Source: Polyangium mundeleinium
GTDB lineage: Bacteria > Myxococcota_A > Polyangia > Polyangiales > Polyangiaceae
Assembly: GCF_028369105.1 (NCBI RefSeq)
Contig: NZ_JAQNDO010000001.1
Coordinates: 9,394,501 to 9,458,500, forward strand
Direction: 5' to 3'
Length of the DNA: 64,000 nt
Below, one piece after another: positions 53,433 through 61,409 of the stretch. Positions within the stretch are counted from its first letter, which is position 1, and every line of letters starts with the position of its first letter. A program made the position numbers and the translations under genes. Below the pieces are notes generated by a model. It worked only from the letters and a program-made list of their open reading frames with translations, was not told the origin of the DNA and did not search any database.

Positions 53433-54562
53433 GCGGCGAGCGCGCGTATCTCTGCCTCGCAGATGGCACCACGTTCGAGGGCGTCGCCTGGGGCGCGCCC
53501 GGCATCGCCACGGGCGAGGTCGTCTTCACGACGGGCATGACCGGCTACCAAGAGGTCCTCACGGATCCCTCGTATTGCGGGCAGATCGTCACGATGACGG
53601 CCCCGCAGATTGGCAACACGGGCATCAACCGCGAGGACGACGAGAGCACCACCAGCGCGCCGCACGTCGCGGGCTTCCTCGTGCGTGACCTCTCCCCCGT
53701 CGCCGCGAACTTCCGCGCGAACGAGACGCTCGACGCCTACCTCGCGCGGCACGGCATCGTGGCCCTCACAGGCATCGACACGCGCCTGCTCACGCGCACG
53801 ATCCGCGATCGTGGATCGCAAAACGGCGCGATCGGCAAGGCCTCACCGGAAGAGCTCATCCGCCGTGCCCGCGAGGCCCCCTCGATGGAAGGCCTCGACC
53901 TCGCGCAGCGCGTCACGCCCAAGGAGCCCTACGTCTGGACCGAGGGCTCGGGCGCCTTCGGCACCAAGATCCCCGGCGCGCACGGCGCGAACAAGCACGT
54001 CGTCTGCATGGACCTCGGCATCAAGCGCAACATCCTGCGCTCGCTCGTCGATGTCGGATGCCGCGTCACCGTCGTGCCTGCGAAGACAAGCGCCGCCGAG
54101 ATCCTCGACCTCGCGCCCGACGGCATCTTCGTCTCGAACGGCCCCGGTGATCCGGCGGCCGTCTCCTACGCGATCGACACCGTGCGCGGGCTCGTCGGGA
54201 AAAAGCCGCTCTTCGGGATCTGCCTCGGCCACCAGATCCTCGCGCTCGCCATGGGTGGCCGCACGTACAAGCTCAAGTTCGGCCACCGCGGCATCAACCA
54301 GCCGGTCAAGGACCTCGACACCGGCCGCATCGAAATCACCACGCAGAACCACGGCTTTGCGGTTGATCTTGCCTCCCTCGAAGGCAAGGCGCGCACGACG
54401 CACGTGCACCTCAACGACGGCACGAGCGAGGGCCTCGACCTCCCCGGCCTCTCCGCCTTCTCGGTCCAGTACCACCCCGAGGCCGCCGCCGGCCCCCATG
54501 ACGCGCTCTACCTCTTCCAGCGCTTCGTCAGCCGCATGGAGGAAGCCACCCGCTCCGCCTGA
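53429..54562 (+). CDS. carA: carbamoyl-phosphate synthase small subunit (glutaminase)
   Basis: A 377-residue CarA. The N-terminal domain opens AYLCLADGTTFEGVAWGAPG, with GEVVFTTGMTGYQEVLTDPSY. The class I glutamine amidotransferase domain has nucleophile Cys266 (FGICLGHQI) and the His349/Glu351 pair (YHPEA). It hydrolyses glutamine and feeds ammonia to CarB, which is not in the window. It overlaps pyrC by four bases. The next gene, rimO, is 158 bases downstream across a long inverted repeat. Confidence 0.96.
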   Translation: MSGERAYLCLADGTTFEGVAWGAPGIATGEVVFTTGMTGYQEVLTDPSYCGQIVTMTAPQIGNTGINREDDESTTSAPHVAGFLVRDLSPVAANFRANETLDAYLARHGIVALTGIDTRLLTRTIRDRGSQNGAIGKASPEELIRRAREAPSMEGLDLAQRVTPKEPYVWTEGSGAFGTKIPGAHGANKHVVCMDLGIKRNILRSLVDVGCRVTVVPAKTSAAEILDLAPDGIFVSNGPGDPAAVSYAIDTVRGLVGKKPLFGICLGHQILALAMGGRTYKLKFGHRGINQPVKDLDTGRIEITTQNHGFAVDLASLEGKARTTHVHLNDGTSEGLDLPGLSAFSVQYHPEAAAGPHDALYLFQRFVSRMEEATRSA

Positions 54563-54582
54563 GCCTCGCGCCCTTCGACTCC

Positions 54583-54683
54583 GAGCCGCAGAGAGCGTTG
54601 GGCTTTCGGGGCGGGAGGAGGGAGGGCACTAGCACCCCGGGCCCGTCGGAAAAACATCGGGCCCCCGACGCTCTCTGCGGCTC
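54583..54683. repeat. 16-base perfect inverted repeat with nested hairpin in the carA-rimO gap
   Basis: GAGCCGCAGAGAGCGT (54583-54598) is the exact reverse complement of 54668-54683; 69 bases separate them. Within that spacer, GGGCCCG (54639-54645) pairs with CGGGCCC (54658-54664) around a 12-base A-rich loop. The arms sit in the only sizeable non-coding stretch between carA and rimO. No U-tract follows the inner stem. It may act as an mRNA-end, processing or attenuation structure. Confidence 0.6.
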
Positions 54684-54720
54684 TGTCGTGTCAAGCTCCG
54701 ACCCCTCAGGATTGTTCCCC

Positions 54721-56154
54721 ATGTCCGGCAAGAAGATTCATTTCGTCTCCCTCGGCTGCCCCAAAAACCGCGTCGACTCCGAGGTCATGCTCGGCGTCGC
54801 GCGGCGCGCCGGCTACGACCACGTCCCCGCCCCCGAGGACGCCGAGGTGATCGTCGTGAACACCTGCGGCTTCATCGGCGAGGCCAAGAAGGAGTCGATC
54901 GACGCGATCTTCGAGATGGCGAAGCTCAAGGACGAGGGGCACCTGCAGAAGCTCGTCGTCGCCGGCTGCCTCTCGCAGCGCCACCCCACCGAGATCGCCG
55001 ACGAGATGCCCGAGGTCGATCACATCCTCGGATCGAGCGACATGCTCAAGCTCGAGCAGGTCCTCACGGGCAAGGCCGATCGCATGCTCGTCGGCAACCC
55101 CGCCGACTGGGTCGTCCGCGCCTCGGATCCGCGCACGATCTCCACGCCCGGCGGCAGCGCTTACGTGAAGATCGCCGAGGGCTGCAACCGCACCTGCTCC
55201 TTCTGCGTCATCCCGCAGCTCCGCGGCGGCCAGCGCTCGCGCCCTGTCGCGGACGTCGTCGCCGAGGTCGAGCAGCTCGTCGCTGCGGGCGTGCGCGAGG
55301 TGAACCTCGTCTCGCAAGACACCATCGCCTACGGCCGCGACCTACCTACCGACGCGCGCTCCACGCTCGCCGAGCTCGTGCGCCGCGTCGCGGACGTCCC
55401 GGGCCTGCACTGGGCGCGCCTCTTCTACCTCTACCCCGAGACGATCACCGACGAGCTCGTCGAGCTCATCGCGCAGCACCCGCGCGTCGTCCCCTACATC
55501 GACATGCCGCTCCAGCACGCGGCCGACGGCATGCTCCGCCGCATGCGCCGCGGCCACGGCGGCGAGCGCCTCCGCAAGCTCGTCACGCGCCTGCGCAACG
55601 ACATCCCCGACCTCACCTTCCGCACCGCCTTCATCGTCGGCCACCCCGGCGAGACCGACGAGGAGTTCAAGGACCTCGTCGACTTCGTCACGTGGGCCGA
55701 GTTCGATCGGGTCGGCGTCTTCCGCTACTCCGACGAAGACTCGTCGCGCAGCGCCGAGATGCCCGACAAGGTGCCGGCGCGCGTCGCTTCGAACCGCTAC
55801 CGCAAGCTCATGTCGCTCCAGCGGCGCATCGCCCACAAGAAGAACAGCGCGCTCATCGGCCGCGAGCTCGAGGTCCTCGTCGAGGGCACGAGCGACGAGC
55901 ACGAGTTCGTCCAGATGGGCCGCCATCGTGGCCAGGCGCCCGACATCGACGGCCAGGTCTACCTCTCGGGCGGCGAGGCGCGTCCCGGCGAGATCCGCCG
56001 CGTGCGCATCACGCAGGCGAGCGATTACGACCTCGTCGGCGAGCTGCTCGACGAAGGCGCCGAGGACCACGCGCCCACCCTCACCGTCGACCTGCCGAAG
56101 AAGCGCATCAGCCTGCGCGTCCTGCAAACCGACGGGCGCACGATGGCAACGTAG
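54721..56154 (+). CDS. rimO: ribosomal protein S12 methylthiotransferase
   Basis: A 477-residue RimO. The UPF0004 domain has cysteines in SLGCPKNRVDSE, NTCGFIGEA and VAGCLSQRH (second 4Fe-4S cluster). The radical SAM core has C-x3-C-x2-C in CNRTCSFCVIPQLRGGQRSR. A C-terminal TRAM domain binds substrate (about 405-470: LEVLVEGTSDEHEF, GQVYLSGGEARPGE). SLGCPKNxVDSE and the FCVIPxxRG variants mark RimO rather than MiaB. It methylthiolates the Asp89-equivalent of S12. ATG at 54721. Confidence 0.95.
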   Translation: MSGKKIHFVSLGCPKNRVDSEVMLGVARRAGYDHVPAPEDAEVIVVNTCGFIGEAKKESIDAIFEMAKLKDEGHLQKLVVAGCLSQRHPTEIADEMPEVDHILGSSDMLKLEQVLTGKADRMLVGNPADWVVRASDPRTISTPGGSAYVKIAEGCNRTCSFCVIPQLRGGQRSRPVADVVAEVEQLVAAGVREVNLVSQDTIAYGRDLPTDARSTLAELVRRVADVPGLHWARLFYLYPETITDELVELIAQHPRVVPYIDMPLQHAADGMLRRMRRGHGGERLRKLVTRLRNDIPDLTFRTAFIVGHPGETDEEFKDLVDFVTWAEFDRVGVFRYSDEDSSRSAEMPDKVPARVASNRYRKLMSLQRRIAHKKNSALIGRELEVLVEGTSDEHEFVQMGRHRGQAPDIDGQVYLSGGEARPGEIRRVRITQASDYDLVGELLDEGAEDHAPTLTVDLPKKRISLRVLQTDGRTMAT

Positions 56155-56253
56155 TTGTCGCGGCCATCCACGACGCCGTACGCCTCGAACCGTTTTTCCT
56201 GGAGATCCCTCGATGATGCGCGGGGCACGTGTCGTGCACGGGGCGGCCGCGTG

Positions 56254-56634
56254 ATGGGTCGCCGCTCCTTGCTCCGGTTCCTCGCTGCCGCCTTCCTCGC
56301 GGCGCTCCCGGGTTGCCTGAGCCCGACCCTCCCCCTCCCTCCGCCCGAGCCGCCCGACGCGATCTCGCCCCAGGCCGCTACGCCCGGCCTCTGGACCATC
56401 TCCGGCCCGTGCCTCGAAGGCGCGATCGTCATCGTCTTCAACGAGCGCACGGGGATGGGCGCCGTCGTCGAGGATCGCGACCGTGACGGCCGGTACGAGG
56501 TCGCGATCGAGGCCGAACTCTGCGACCTCGCCTGGGTCGCGCAGGACCTCGGCGAGGACGAGAGCGCGCGCACGACCTTCGTCATCCAGGACCGCACGCC
56601 GTCCGGCCCGGCCGATCCGTCCGCCTGCAAGTGA
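56254..56634 (+). CDS. small lipoprotein, hypothetical
   Basis: A 126-residue lipoprotein. The ATG at 56254 (or GTG just before) begins MGRRSLLRFLAAAFLAA with lipobox LPGC, then SPTLPLPPPEPPDAIS. The mature domain TPGLWTISGPCLEGAIVIVFNERTGMGAVVEDRDRDGRYEVAIEAELCDLAWVAQDLGEDES resembles a beta-sandwich carboxypeptidase-regulatory or PKD-like module with DRDRDGRY as a possible calcium loop. I recognise no family. It follows rimO by 99 bases. Confidence 0.65.
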   Translation: MGRRSLLRFLAAAFLAALPGCLSPTLPLPPPEPPDAISPQAATPGLWTISGPCLEGAIVIVFNERTGMGAVVEDRDRDGRYEVAIEAELCDLAWVAQDLGEDESARTTFVIQDRTPSGPADPSACK

Positions 56635-56766
56635 CGGCACCCTGACCGTGGCGCGGCGCGTCTGCTCACGACGCGCTGCGGCCGAAGGCTGCGCCACGCG
56701 GTCCTCGGCGGACAACACCTGCGAGAACCTGCACGCCCGCGCGAGCTGCGTGATAATTTCAGCAGG

Positions 56767-58275
56767 ATGGCCTCCATGCCGCTCAGTGTTCCGCCGACCC
56801 CGACGAAGATCCTCGTCATCGATGACGAACCTGCGCTCCGGCAGGTCCTCGAGATCGCCTTTCGGCGGCAGGGGATCGAGGTCGTGGCCGCGCCGGGCGT
56901 GCGGGCCGCGATGGAGGCCTTGCAGCAGAACCCGCAGCCCTTCCCGCTCGTGATCACGGACCTCGTCATGCCGGATGGATCGGGCATCGAGGTCCTCACG
57001 GCGGCGAAGCAGCGGTCGGCGGCGACGGAGGTCATCGTGATGACCGCGCATTCGAGCGTGGAGAACGCGCTCGATGCGATGAAGAAGGGCGCGTATGACT
57101 TCGTGGGCAAGCCCTTCTCGCCGGCCGAGGTCATCGCGCTTGCGCTGAAGGCCCTCGAGAAGAGCAGCATCCTCCTCGAGAACCAGCGCCTCCGCGCGCA
57201 GATCTCGCGCCTCGAGCCCGCGGAGAACGACATCTTCGCGAGCCCTGCGATGGGGCGCATCGCCGAGATCGTCGGCAAGATCGCGCCCACGCGCACCACG
57301 GTGCTCATCACGGGCGAGAGCGGCACGGGCAAGGAGCGCGTCGCGCGGGCGCTGCATGAGCGCAGCGATCGTGCGGGAAAGCCTTTCCTCGTGGTCAATT
57401 GCGGCGCCTTGCCCGAGGCGCTCATGGAAAGCGAGCTCTTCGGCCACGAGAAAGGCGCGTTCACGGGCGCGGGGACGCGCGCGCTCGGCCTCTTCCGCGA
57501 GGCGGACGGCGGCACGGTCCTGCTCGACGAGGTCGGCGAGCTGCCCGCCTCGCTCCAGGTGAAACTCCTCCGCGTCCTCCAGGAGCGCAAGGTACGGCCT
57601 GTCGGCGCGGCGGCCGAGATCCCGGTCGACGTGCGTGTCCTCGCCGCGACGAACCGCGACGTCGAGTCCGACGTCCGCGAGAACAAATTCCGGCAGGACC
57701 TTTATTATCGCCTCAACGTCATTCGAATCGAGCTGCCGCCTTTGCGGGATCGCCCGGGTGACGTGGCGCGGCTCGCCGAGCGATTCGTGCGCCGTTTCGC
57801 GAACGAGCTCGGCAAGGACGTCAGGGGACTGACGACCGACGCATTACGCGCGCTCGACGCGTACAAGTTCCCGGGCAACGTGCGCGAGCTCGAGAACATG
57901 ATGGAGCGCGCGGTGGCGCTCGCGTCGGGGCCTGCGATCGGGCTCGGTGATTTGCCTGCGCCGGTGAGCGGCCTCTCGGCGAGCCCTGCGCCTTTTCTTT
58001 CGGAGCTCCCGCCGGAGGGATGTGTCCTCGAAGACGTGCTCGGCGAAGTCGAGCGGCGCCTCATTCTTCAGGCCCTCGAGCGGAGCGGCGGCGTGCGCAA
58101 GGCCGCGGCCAAATTGCTCGGCGTCACGTTTCGCTCGCTGCGTTACCGCCTCGCGAAGCATGGGCTCGACACAGACACGGCCGACGACGACGACGACGCG
58201 GACGGCTCGATCGTGCCCGCCCAGCCGACGGCGGGGGGGCGACGAGAATCGTCACCGCGCGAAGCCCGCCGGTGA
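56767..58275 (+). CDS. pilR: sigma54-dependent response regulator, PilR-like
   Basis: A 502-residue NtrC-family regulator. Receiver domain at 12-130 with phospho-acceptor Asp65 (VITDLVMPDG), then a sigma54 AAA+ domain: Walker A GESGTGKE, sigma54-contact loop EKGAFTGA, Walker B GGTVLLDEVGEL, arginine finger region NKFRQDLYYRL. A Fis-type DNA-binding helix-turn-helix follows (SGGVRKAAAKLLGVTFRSLRYRLAKHG). An acidic tail (DDDDDADG) ends it. Immediately downstream are type IV pilin genes, the first with a strong sigma54 promoter match, so PilR is the natural name. No PilS kinase gene is in the window. ATG at 56767; a second ATG at 56776 is possible. Confidence 0.87.
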   Translation: MASMPLSVPPTPTKILVIDDEPALRQVLEIAFRRQGIEVVAAPGVRAAMEALQQNPQPFPLVITDLVMPDGSGIEVLTAAKQRSAATEVIVMTAHSSVENALDAMKKGAYDFVGKPFSPAEVIALALKALEKSSILLENQRLRAQISRLEPAENDIFASPAMGRIAEIVGKIAPTRTTVLITGESGTGKERVARALHERSDRAGKPFLVVNCGALPEALMESELFGHEKGAFTGAGTRALGLFREADGGTVLLDEVGELPASLQVKLLRVLQERKVRPVGAAAEIPVDVRVLAATNRDVESDVRENKFRQDLYYRLNVIRIELPPLRDRPGDVARLAERFVRRFANELGKDVRGLTTDALRALDAYKFPGNVRELENMMERAVALASGPAIGLGDLPAPVSGLSASPAPFLSELPPEGCVLEDVLGEVERRLILQALERSGGVRKAAAKLLGVTFRSLRYRLAKHGLDTDTADDDDDADGSIVPAQPTAGGRRESSPREARR

Positions 58276-58290
58276 CAATTTTGGTCACCG
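58270..58290. promoter_or_regulatory. inverted repeat at the end of pilR
   Basis: CGGTGAC (58270-58276) and GTCACCG (58284-58290) flank the seven bases AATTTTG. The first arm includes the pilR stop codon. It is a candidate operator (a PilR or other dimer site) about 130 bases ahead of the sigma54 promoter, or a weak terminator. Confidence 0.4.
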
Positions 58291-58418
58291 TGCGACACGA
58301 ACGGTCCACGCCCCGAGCGCCAAGGATCCACCACAATGAACGAAAATGCCGGAGAAAGCCGCAGATTCGAGGTGGATCGTTCGTTTCTCCGGGAGGGCCG
58401 TGAGGCGCGGATCGCGGG

Positions 58419-58434
58419 TGGCACGGGCCATGCT
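58419..58434 (+). promoter_or_regulatory. sigma54 (-24/-12) promoter candidate for the first pilin gene
   Basis: TGGCACGGGCCATGCT matches the sigma54 consensus TGGCACG-N4-TTGC(A/T) at every defined position except one (A for the first T of TTGC); the essential GG and GC are 10 bases apart. It lies next to a PilR-type activator. The predicted start of transcription is near 58445, only five bases before the ATG at 58450, so the mRNA would be nearly leaderless. Confidence 0.65.
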
Positions 58435-58440
58435 TTAACG

Positions 58441-59028
58441 ATGGACACGATGCAGTTCGGTGAACGACCCAGGAGCTACGCAAAGCGCCGTGGGTTCACG
58501 CTCGCCGAGCTGATGATTGTGGTGGCGATGATCGGCGTGCTCGCGGCGATCGGCATGGTCGGCTATCGCCGATACATGCGAGGCGCTGCGGCGTCGGAGG
58601 TCAAGGCGGTCGTCTCCGGGATTCGTATCGCGGAGGAGGCCTACAAGGCCGAGACGTTTCAATATCTCGGCTGTTCGACGTCGCTCACCGCTTGGTATCC
58701 GGACACGCCGAACGACAAGAAGCGCAATTGGGACAATGGTAAGACGGGCGAGGCAATCCACGACTGCTTCATGCAGCTCAATGTGACGACCGACGGCCCG
58801 GTGCGCTTCGGTTATGCGGTGGTCGCGGGGATCGCGCCTCAGCCCAATGCGGTCCCCTTGATCACGTATTGTCAGAACTGGAAAGCCGCGCACGACACCA
58901 TCAATGGTCCATGGTTCATCGTGCAAGCTGCGGGAAACCAGGACGCCGACTTGGATTTCTCGCTCTTCGCGTCGTCCTCGCTCTCGGGTGAGATTTGCGT
59001 CGACCCGAAAAACGGCGACGACGAGTGA
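58441..59028 (+). CDS. type IV pilin-like protein
   Basis: A prepilin of about 195 residues. The leader ends KRRG, cleaved before FTLAELMIVVAMIGVLAAIGMVGYRRYMRGA, the class III signal with Glu at +5 and a hydrophobic helix. Three starts are possible. ATG at 58336 would give a leader of 53 residues, too long for the family; ATG at 58441 gives 18 and ATG at 58450 gives 15. The C-terminal domain has three clear Cys (YLGCST, IHDCFM, TYCQNW) and a fourth near the end (GEICVDP), so disulfides are likely. It is longer and less repetitive than PilA and may be a minor pilin or second major subunit. Confidence 0.85.
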   Translation: MDTMQFGERPRSYAKRRGFTLAELMIVVAMIGVLAAIGMVGYRRYMRGAAASEVKAVVSGIRIAEEAYKAETFQYLGCSTSLTAWYPDTPNDKKRNWDNGKTGEAIHDCFMQLNVTTDGPVRFGYAVVAGIAPQPNAVPLITYCQNWKAAHDTINGPWFIVQAAGNQDADLDFSLFASSSLSGEICVDPKNGDDE

Positions 59029-59094
59029 AGAAGCCTCGATAGAAAGTCGGCGATTCGATTTCGTGTACAAATCCCAGAATCCGACGAGCATTTT

Positions 59095-59123
59095 TTGACT
59101 CGTCGAGATGGGATCGATAGATT
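59095..59123 (+). promoter_or_regulatory. sigma70-type promoter for pilA with overlapping inverted repeat
   Basis: TTGACT (59095-59100) and TAGATT (59118-59123) are separated by exactly 17 bases, upstream of the pilA ribosome site. The -35 element lies inside an inverted repeat: CGACGAG (59082-59088) pairs with CTCGTCG (59099-59105). A repressor or activator there could gate pilA. The same hairpin with its T6 loop could also be the end of the preceding pilin transcript. Confidence 0.55.
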
Positions 59124-59178
59124 CGGGGCGGGGTTTTCCGTCCGAGAACATTTCGTCTGCTAGAGGAGGAGGTCCGTC

Positions 59179-59808
59179 ATGCGTGCATTCAAGCGTTACG
59201 ACAAGCGTGGTTTTACTCTCGTCGAGCTCATGATCGTCGTCGCCATCATCGGCGTCCTCGCGGCGCTCGCGATCTTCGGCGTGAACCGGTACCTGAAGAG
59301 CGCCAAGACGAGCGAAGCGAAGAACTCGGTCGGCCGCATCGCCCGCGCCGCCGCCGAGTCGTACGAGCGCGAAAACACGACGTCGCAGATCCTGCCCGTC
59401 GGCACGGAGTCGACCGTTCCGACGCACTCGCTCTGCGGATCGGCGGCGGCCGCCGTGCCCGTGGGCGCCAGCCCGCCGGCAGCCAAGAAGTACCAGCCGA
59501 ACAACAGCGGCACGCTCGATTTCGCCGGTGGCGACTCGACGAACGGCTGGAAGTGCCTGCGCTTCGAGATCAGCGACCCGATTTACTACCAGTACACGTA
59601 CACCAAGGGCAGCGCGCCCGTCGGCGCGACCGCGACGCCCGCCGGCCCTCCCGTCCAGGGCACCGAGAGCTTCGAGGCCGCGGCGAAGGGTGATCTCGAC
59701 GGCGACGGCAGCGAGTTCGGCATCTTCACGCTGACCGGCCAGGTCGACAACACCACGAAGCAGCTCGTCCGCGCGACGCAGGTCTTCATCTCGAACGAGT
59801 ACGAGTGA
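59179..59808 (+). CDS. pilA: major type IV pilin
   Basis: A 209-residue prepilin. ATG at 59179 follows a strong AGAGGAGGAGG site. The short leader MRAFKRYDKRG is cleaved before FTLVELMIVVAIIGVLAALAIFGVNRYLKSAKTSEAKN, the typical N-terminal helix. The C-terminal half carries the loop GDLDGDGSEFGIFTLTGQV, a calcium-loop-like motif found in deltaproteobacterial pilins, and a Cys pair (SLCGSA, WKCLRF) for the D-region. Expected role: assembly into pili for S-type motility, controlled by PilR-type regulators. It sits 150 bases after the first pilin and has its own promoter and terminator. Confidence 0.92.
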   Translation: MRAFKRYDKRGFTLVELMIVVAIIGVLAALAIFGVNRYLKSAKTSEAKNSVGRIARAAAESYERENTTSQILPVGTESTVPTHSLCGSAAAAVPVGASPPAAKKYQPNNSGTLDFAGGDSTNGWKCLRFEISDPIYYQYTYTKGSAPVGATATPAGPPVQGTESFEAAAKGDLDGDGSEFGIFTLTGQVDNTTKQLVRATQVFISNEYE

Positions 59809-59854
59809 TCCCAACCTGAAGCGCGCCTCGGGCGCGCCTTCCGGACCTCGCCTC

Positions 59855-59893
59855 CGAAACCCGGGCCGCACATCGGTCCGGGTTTCGTTTTTT
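59855..59893 (+). terminator. intrinsic terminator of pilA
   Basis: CGAAACCCGG / CCGGGTTTCG (59855-59864 and 59878-59887) plus an inner GCC/GGT step give a stem of 13 pairs with a seven-base loop. Six T follow. It lies 47 bases after the pilA stop. Confidence 0.9.
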
Positions 59894-59988
59894 ATCGAGC
59901 ATCCTCGCGCAGACGGCAGGTTTTCCCGGCCGCGGCGCCTCCCGCATCTCGGGTGGAAATCACCGCGGCGGCGCGCTAGAAGGGGGGC

Positions 59989-60483
59989 ATGTCGCGATGG
60001 AGCGCGCTCGAGCTCAGCGTGGCCTTTGCGATCGGAGGCAGCGTCCTCGCGGTGGCGGTGCCCGCGTTCATCCGCAACCTGCACGCCTCCAAGGTGAGCG
60101 AGCCGCTCGACAACCTCGATCGCCTGGTCACGCACGCCGTCGCGTACGCCGAGAGCAAGCCACAAGAGATCAGCTTCCCACCGGCCGCGCCCCTCACCCC
60201 AGCCGAGGTCCCGCGCGGCGTACGCGTCACCGATCCTCCCGAGATCTGGGAGCACCTCACGTGGCGCTCGCTCGATTTCCGCATCGAGGAGCCACACGCG
60301 TTCTCGTTCCAGTTCGAGAGCGAGCTCGATCCCGTCACACGCGTGATGCGCTTCGTGGCGACGGCACACGGGGATCTCGACGGAGACGGCAAGCTCTCGA
60401 CGTTCCAGGTGCGCGGCGAGCGCGTGCCGGGACAACCTCCGCGTGTCTTGCCCGGCATGTTCGTGGATCGCGAGGTGGAGTGA
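59989..60483 (+). CDS. divergent pilin-like protein
   Basis: A 164-residue protein; ATG at 59989 has AAGGGGGG upstream. It opens MSRWSALELSVAFAIGGSVLAVAVPAFIRNLHASKVSE: a hydrophobic helix with Glu in the pilin position (ALELSVAF) but no Gly before it, so normal prepilin-peptidase cleavage is doubtful. The C-terminal part ends ATAHGDLDGDGKLSTFQVRGERV, sharing the GDLDGDG loop with PilA. It may be a minor pilin or a non-processed membrane partner. Stop TGA overlaps the next start (TGATG). Confidence 0.75.
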   Translation: MSRWSALELSVAFAIGGSVLAVAVPAFIRNLHASKVSEPLDNLDRLVTHAVAYAESKPQEISFPPAAPLTPAEVPRGVRVTDPPEIWEHLTWRSLDFRIEEPHAFSFQFESELDPVTRVMRFVATAHGDLDGDGKLSTFQVRGERVPGQPPRVLPGMFVDREVE

Positions 60484-61409
60484 TGCCGACCCGCGGCGAC
60501 TTCATCCGGACCGCGATCGTGGTGGGCGTATCGGCGCTGTGCATCGGCTCGGTGCAAGGGCGCGTCGCGAAGCAACATGCGCGCGTGAAGGAGACGAGCG
60601 ACGTGCATCTGCTGCCGCCGCCGAAGGAGGTCGTCACCCTCTCACTCGGCTATCGCGCAGCGCTCGCAGACGTGCTGTGGGCACACGTGCTCGTCTCGCA
60701 GGGGCTACACACGTTCGAGCGTCGGCGCTTCGACAACGTCGCGGATCTCATCGACACGATCAACGAGCTCGATCCGGAGTTCCGTGATCCGTACCTGATG
60801 TCGGACGCGCTCATCACGATCCAGATCGGAGAGTCGGACCGCGCAGACGTCGATCGAACACGCGCAATCCTCGAACGCGGGACGCGCAACCGGCCACTCG
60901 ATCCAGAGATCTGGAGGACGGCAGGTCAGTTCATCGCGTTCATCGCACCCGGCACGTACCTGACGGATCCGGAGGAGCGCGCAGTCTGGAAGGCAGATGG
61001 CGCGCGTATGCTCGCACGCGCAGCAGAGCTCGGCGGCGACGCAGGACAGATGGGATGGGCCGCCGTCGCAGGCGCAGGGATCCTGTCACGGCAAGGAGCG
61101 CGCGACGCAGCGATCCGTTTGCTCCAGCGCACGCTCGCCGTGACAGACGACGAGGAGCTACGCGAGCGGCTCCAACGAGAGCTCGCAAAGCAAATCGGCG
61201 AGGAGAAGCTCGACGCGTATCGACGTCGGCAAACGGAGATGCTCAACCTCGCACTGCGAGACTTGCCATTCGTCAGCAAGTCGACGCTGTTCGTGCTCGG
61301 CCCGCCGCCCGATCCCGCCTACTGCGCCGGCGGCGCACACGCAGACGATCGGCGTTGCGCGCTCACATGGAAGGCGTGGGCAGCGACAGGTTCGGAAGAG
61401 CAGCGCTGA
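60483..61409 (+). CDS. membrane-anchored TPR-like protein next to pilins
   Basis: A 308-residue protein with an N-terminal hydrophobic stretch (FIRTAIVVGVSALCIGSVQGRVA), probably an inner-membrane anchor. Helical repeats follow: VVTLSLGYRAALADVLWAHVLVSQGLHTFERRRFDNVADLIDTINELDPEFRDPYLMSDALI, then RDAAIRLLQRTLAVTDDEELRERLQREL. The 'LGYRxxLADLLW ... LDPxF' pattern is known from deltaproteobacterial TPR proteins. Cys pair in AYCAGGAHADDRRCALTW near the end. Coupled to the pilin-like gene by a one-base overlap. A role in pilus or envelope assembly is inferred from position only. Confidence 0.72.
   Translation: MPTRGDFIRTAIVVGVSALCIGSVQGRVAKQHARVKETSDVHLLPPPKEVVTLSLGYRAALADVLWAHVLVSQGLHTFERRRFDNVADLIDTINELDPEFRDPYLMSDALITIQIGESDRADVDRTRAILERGTRNRPLDPEIWRTAGQFIAFIAPGTYLTDPEERAVWKADGARMLARAAELGGDAGQMGWAAVAGAGILSRQGARDAAIRLLQRTLAVTDDEELRERLQRELAKQIGEEKLDAYRRRQTEMLNLALRDLPFVSKSTLFVLGPPPDPAYCAGGAHADDRRCALTWKAWAATGSEEQR

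Noticed and set aside
58336-58440. Longer N-terminus of the first pilin (ATG at 58336)
   Set aside because: It would create a 53-residue prepilin leader, far above the usual 5 to 25, and it runs across the sigma54 promoter match. Kept only as an alternative.
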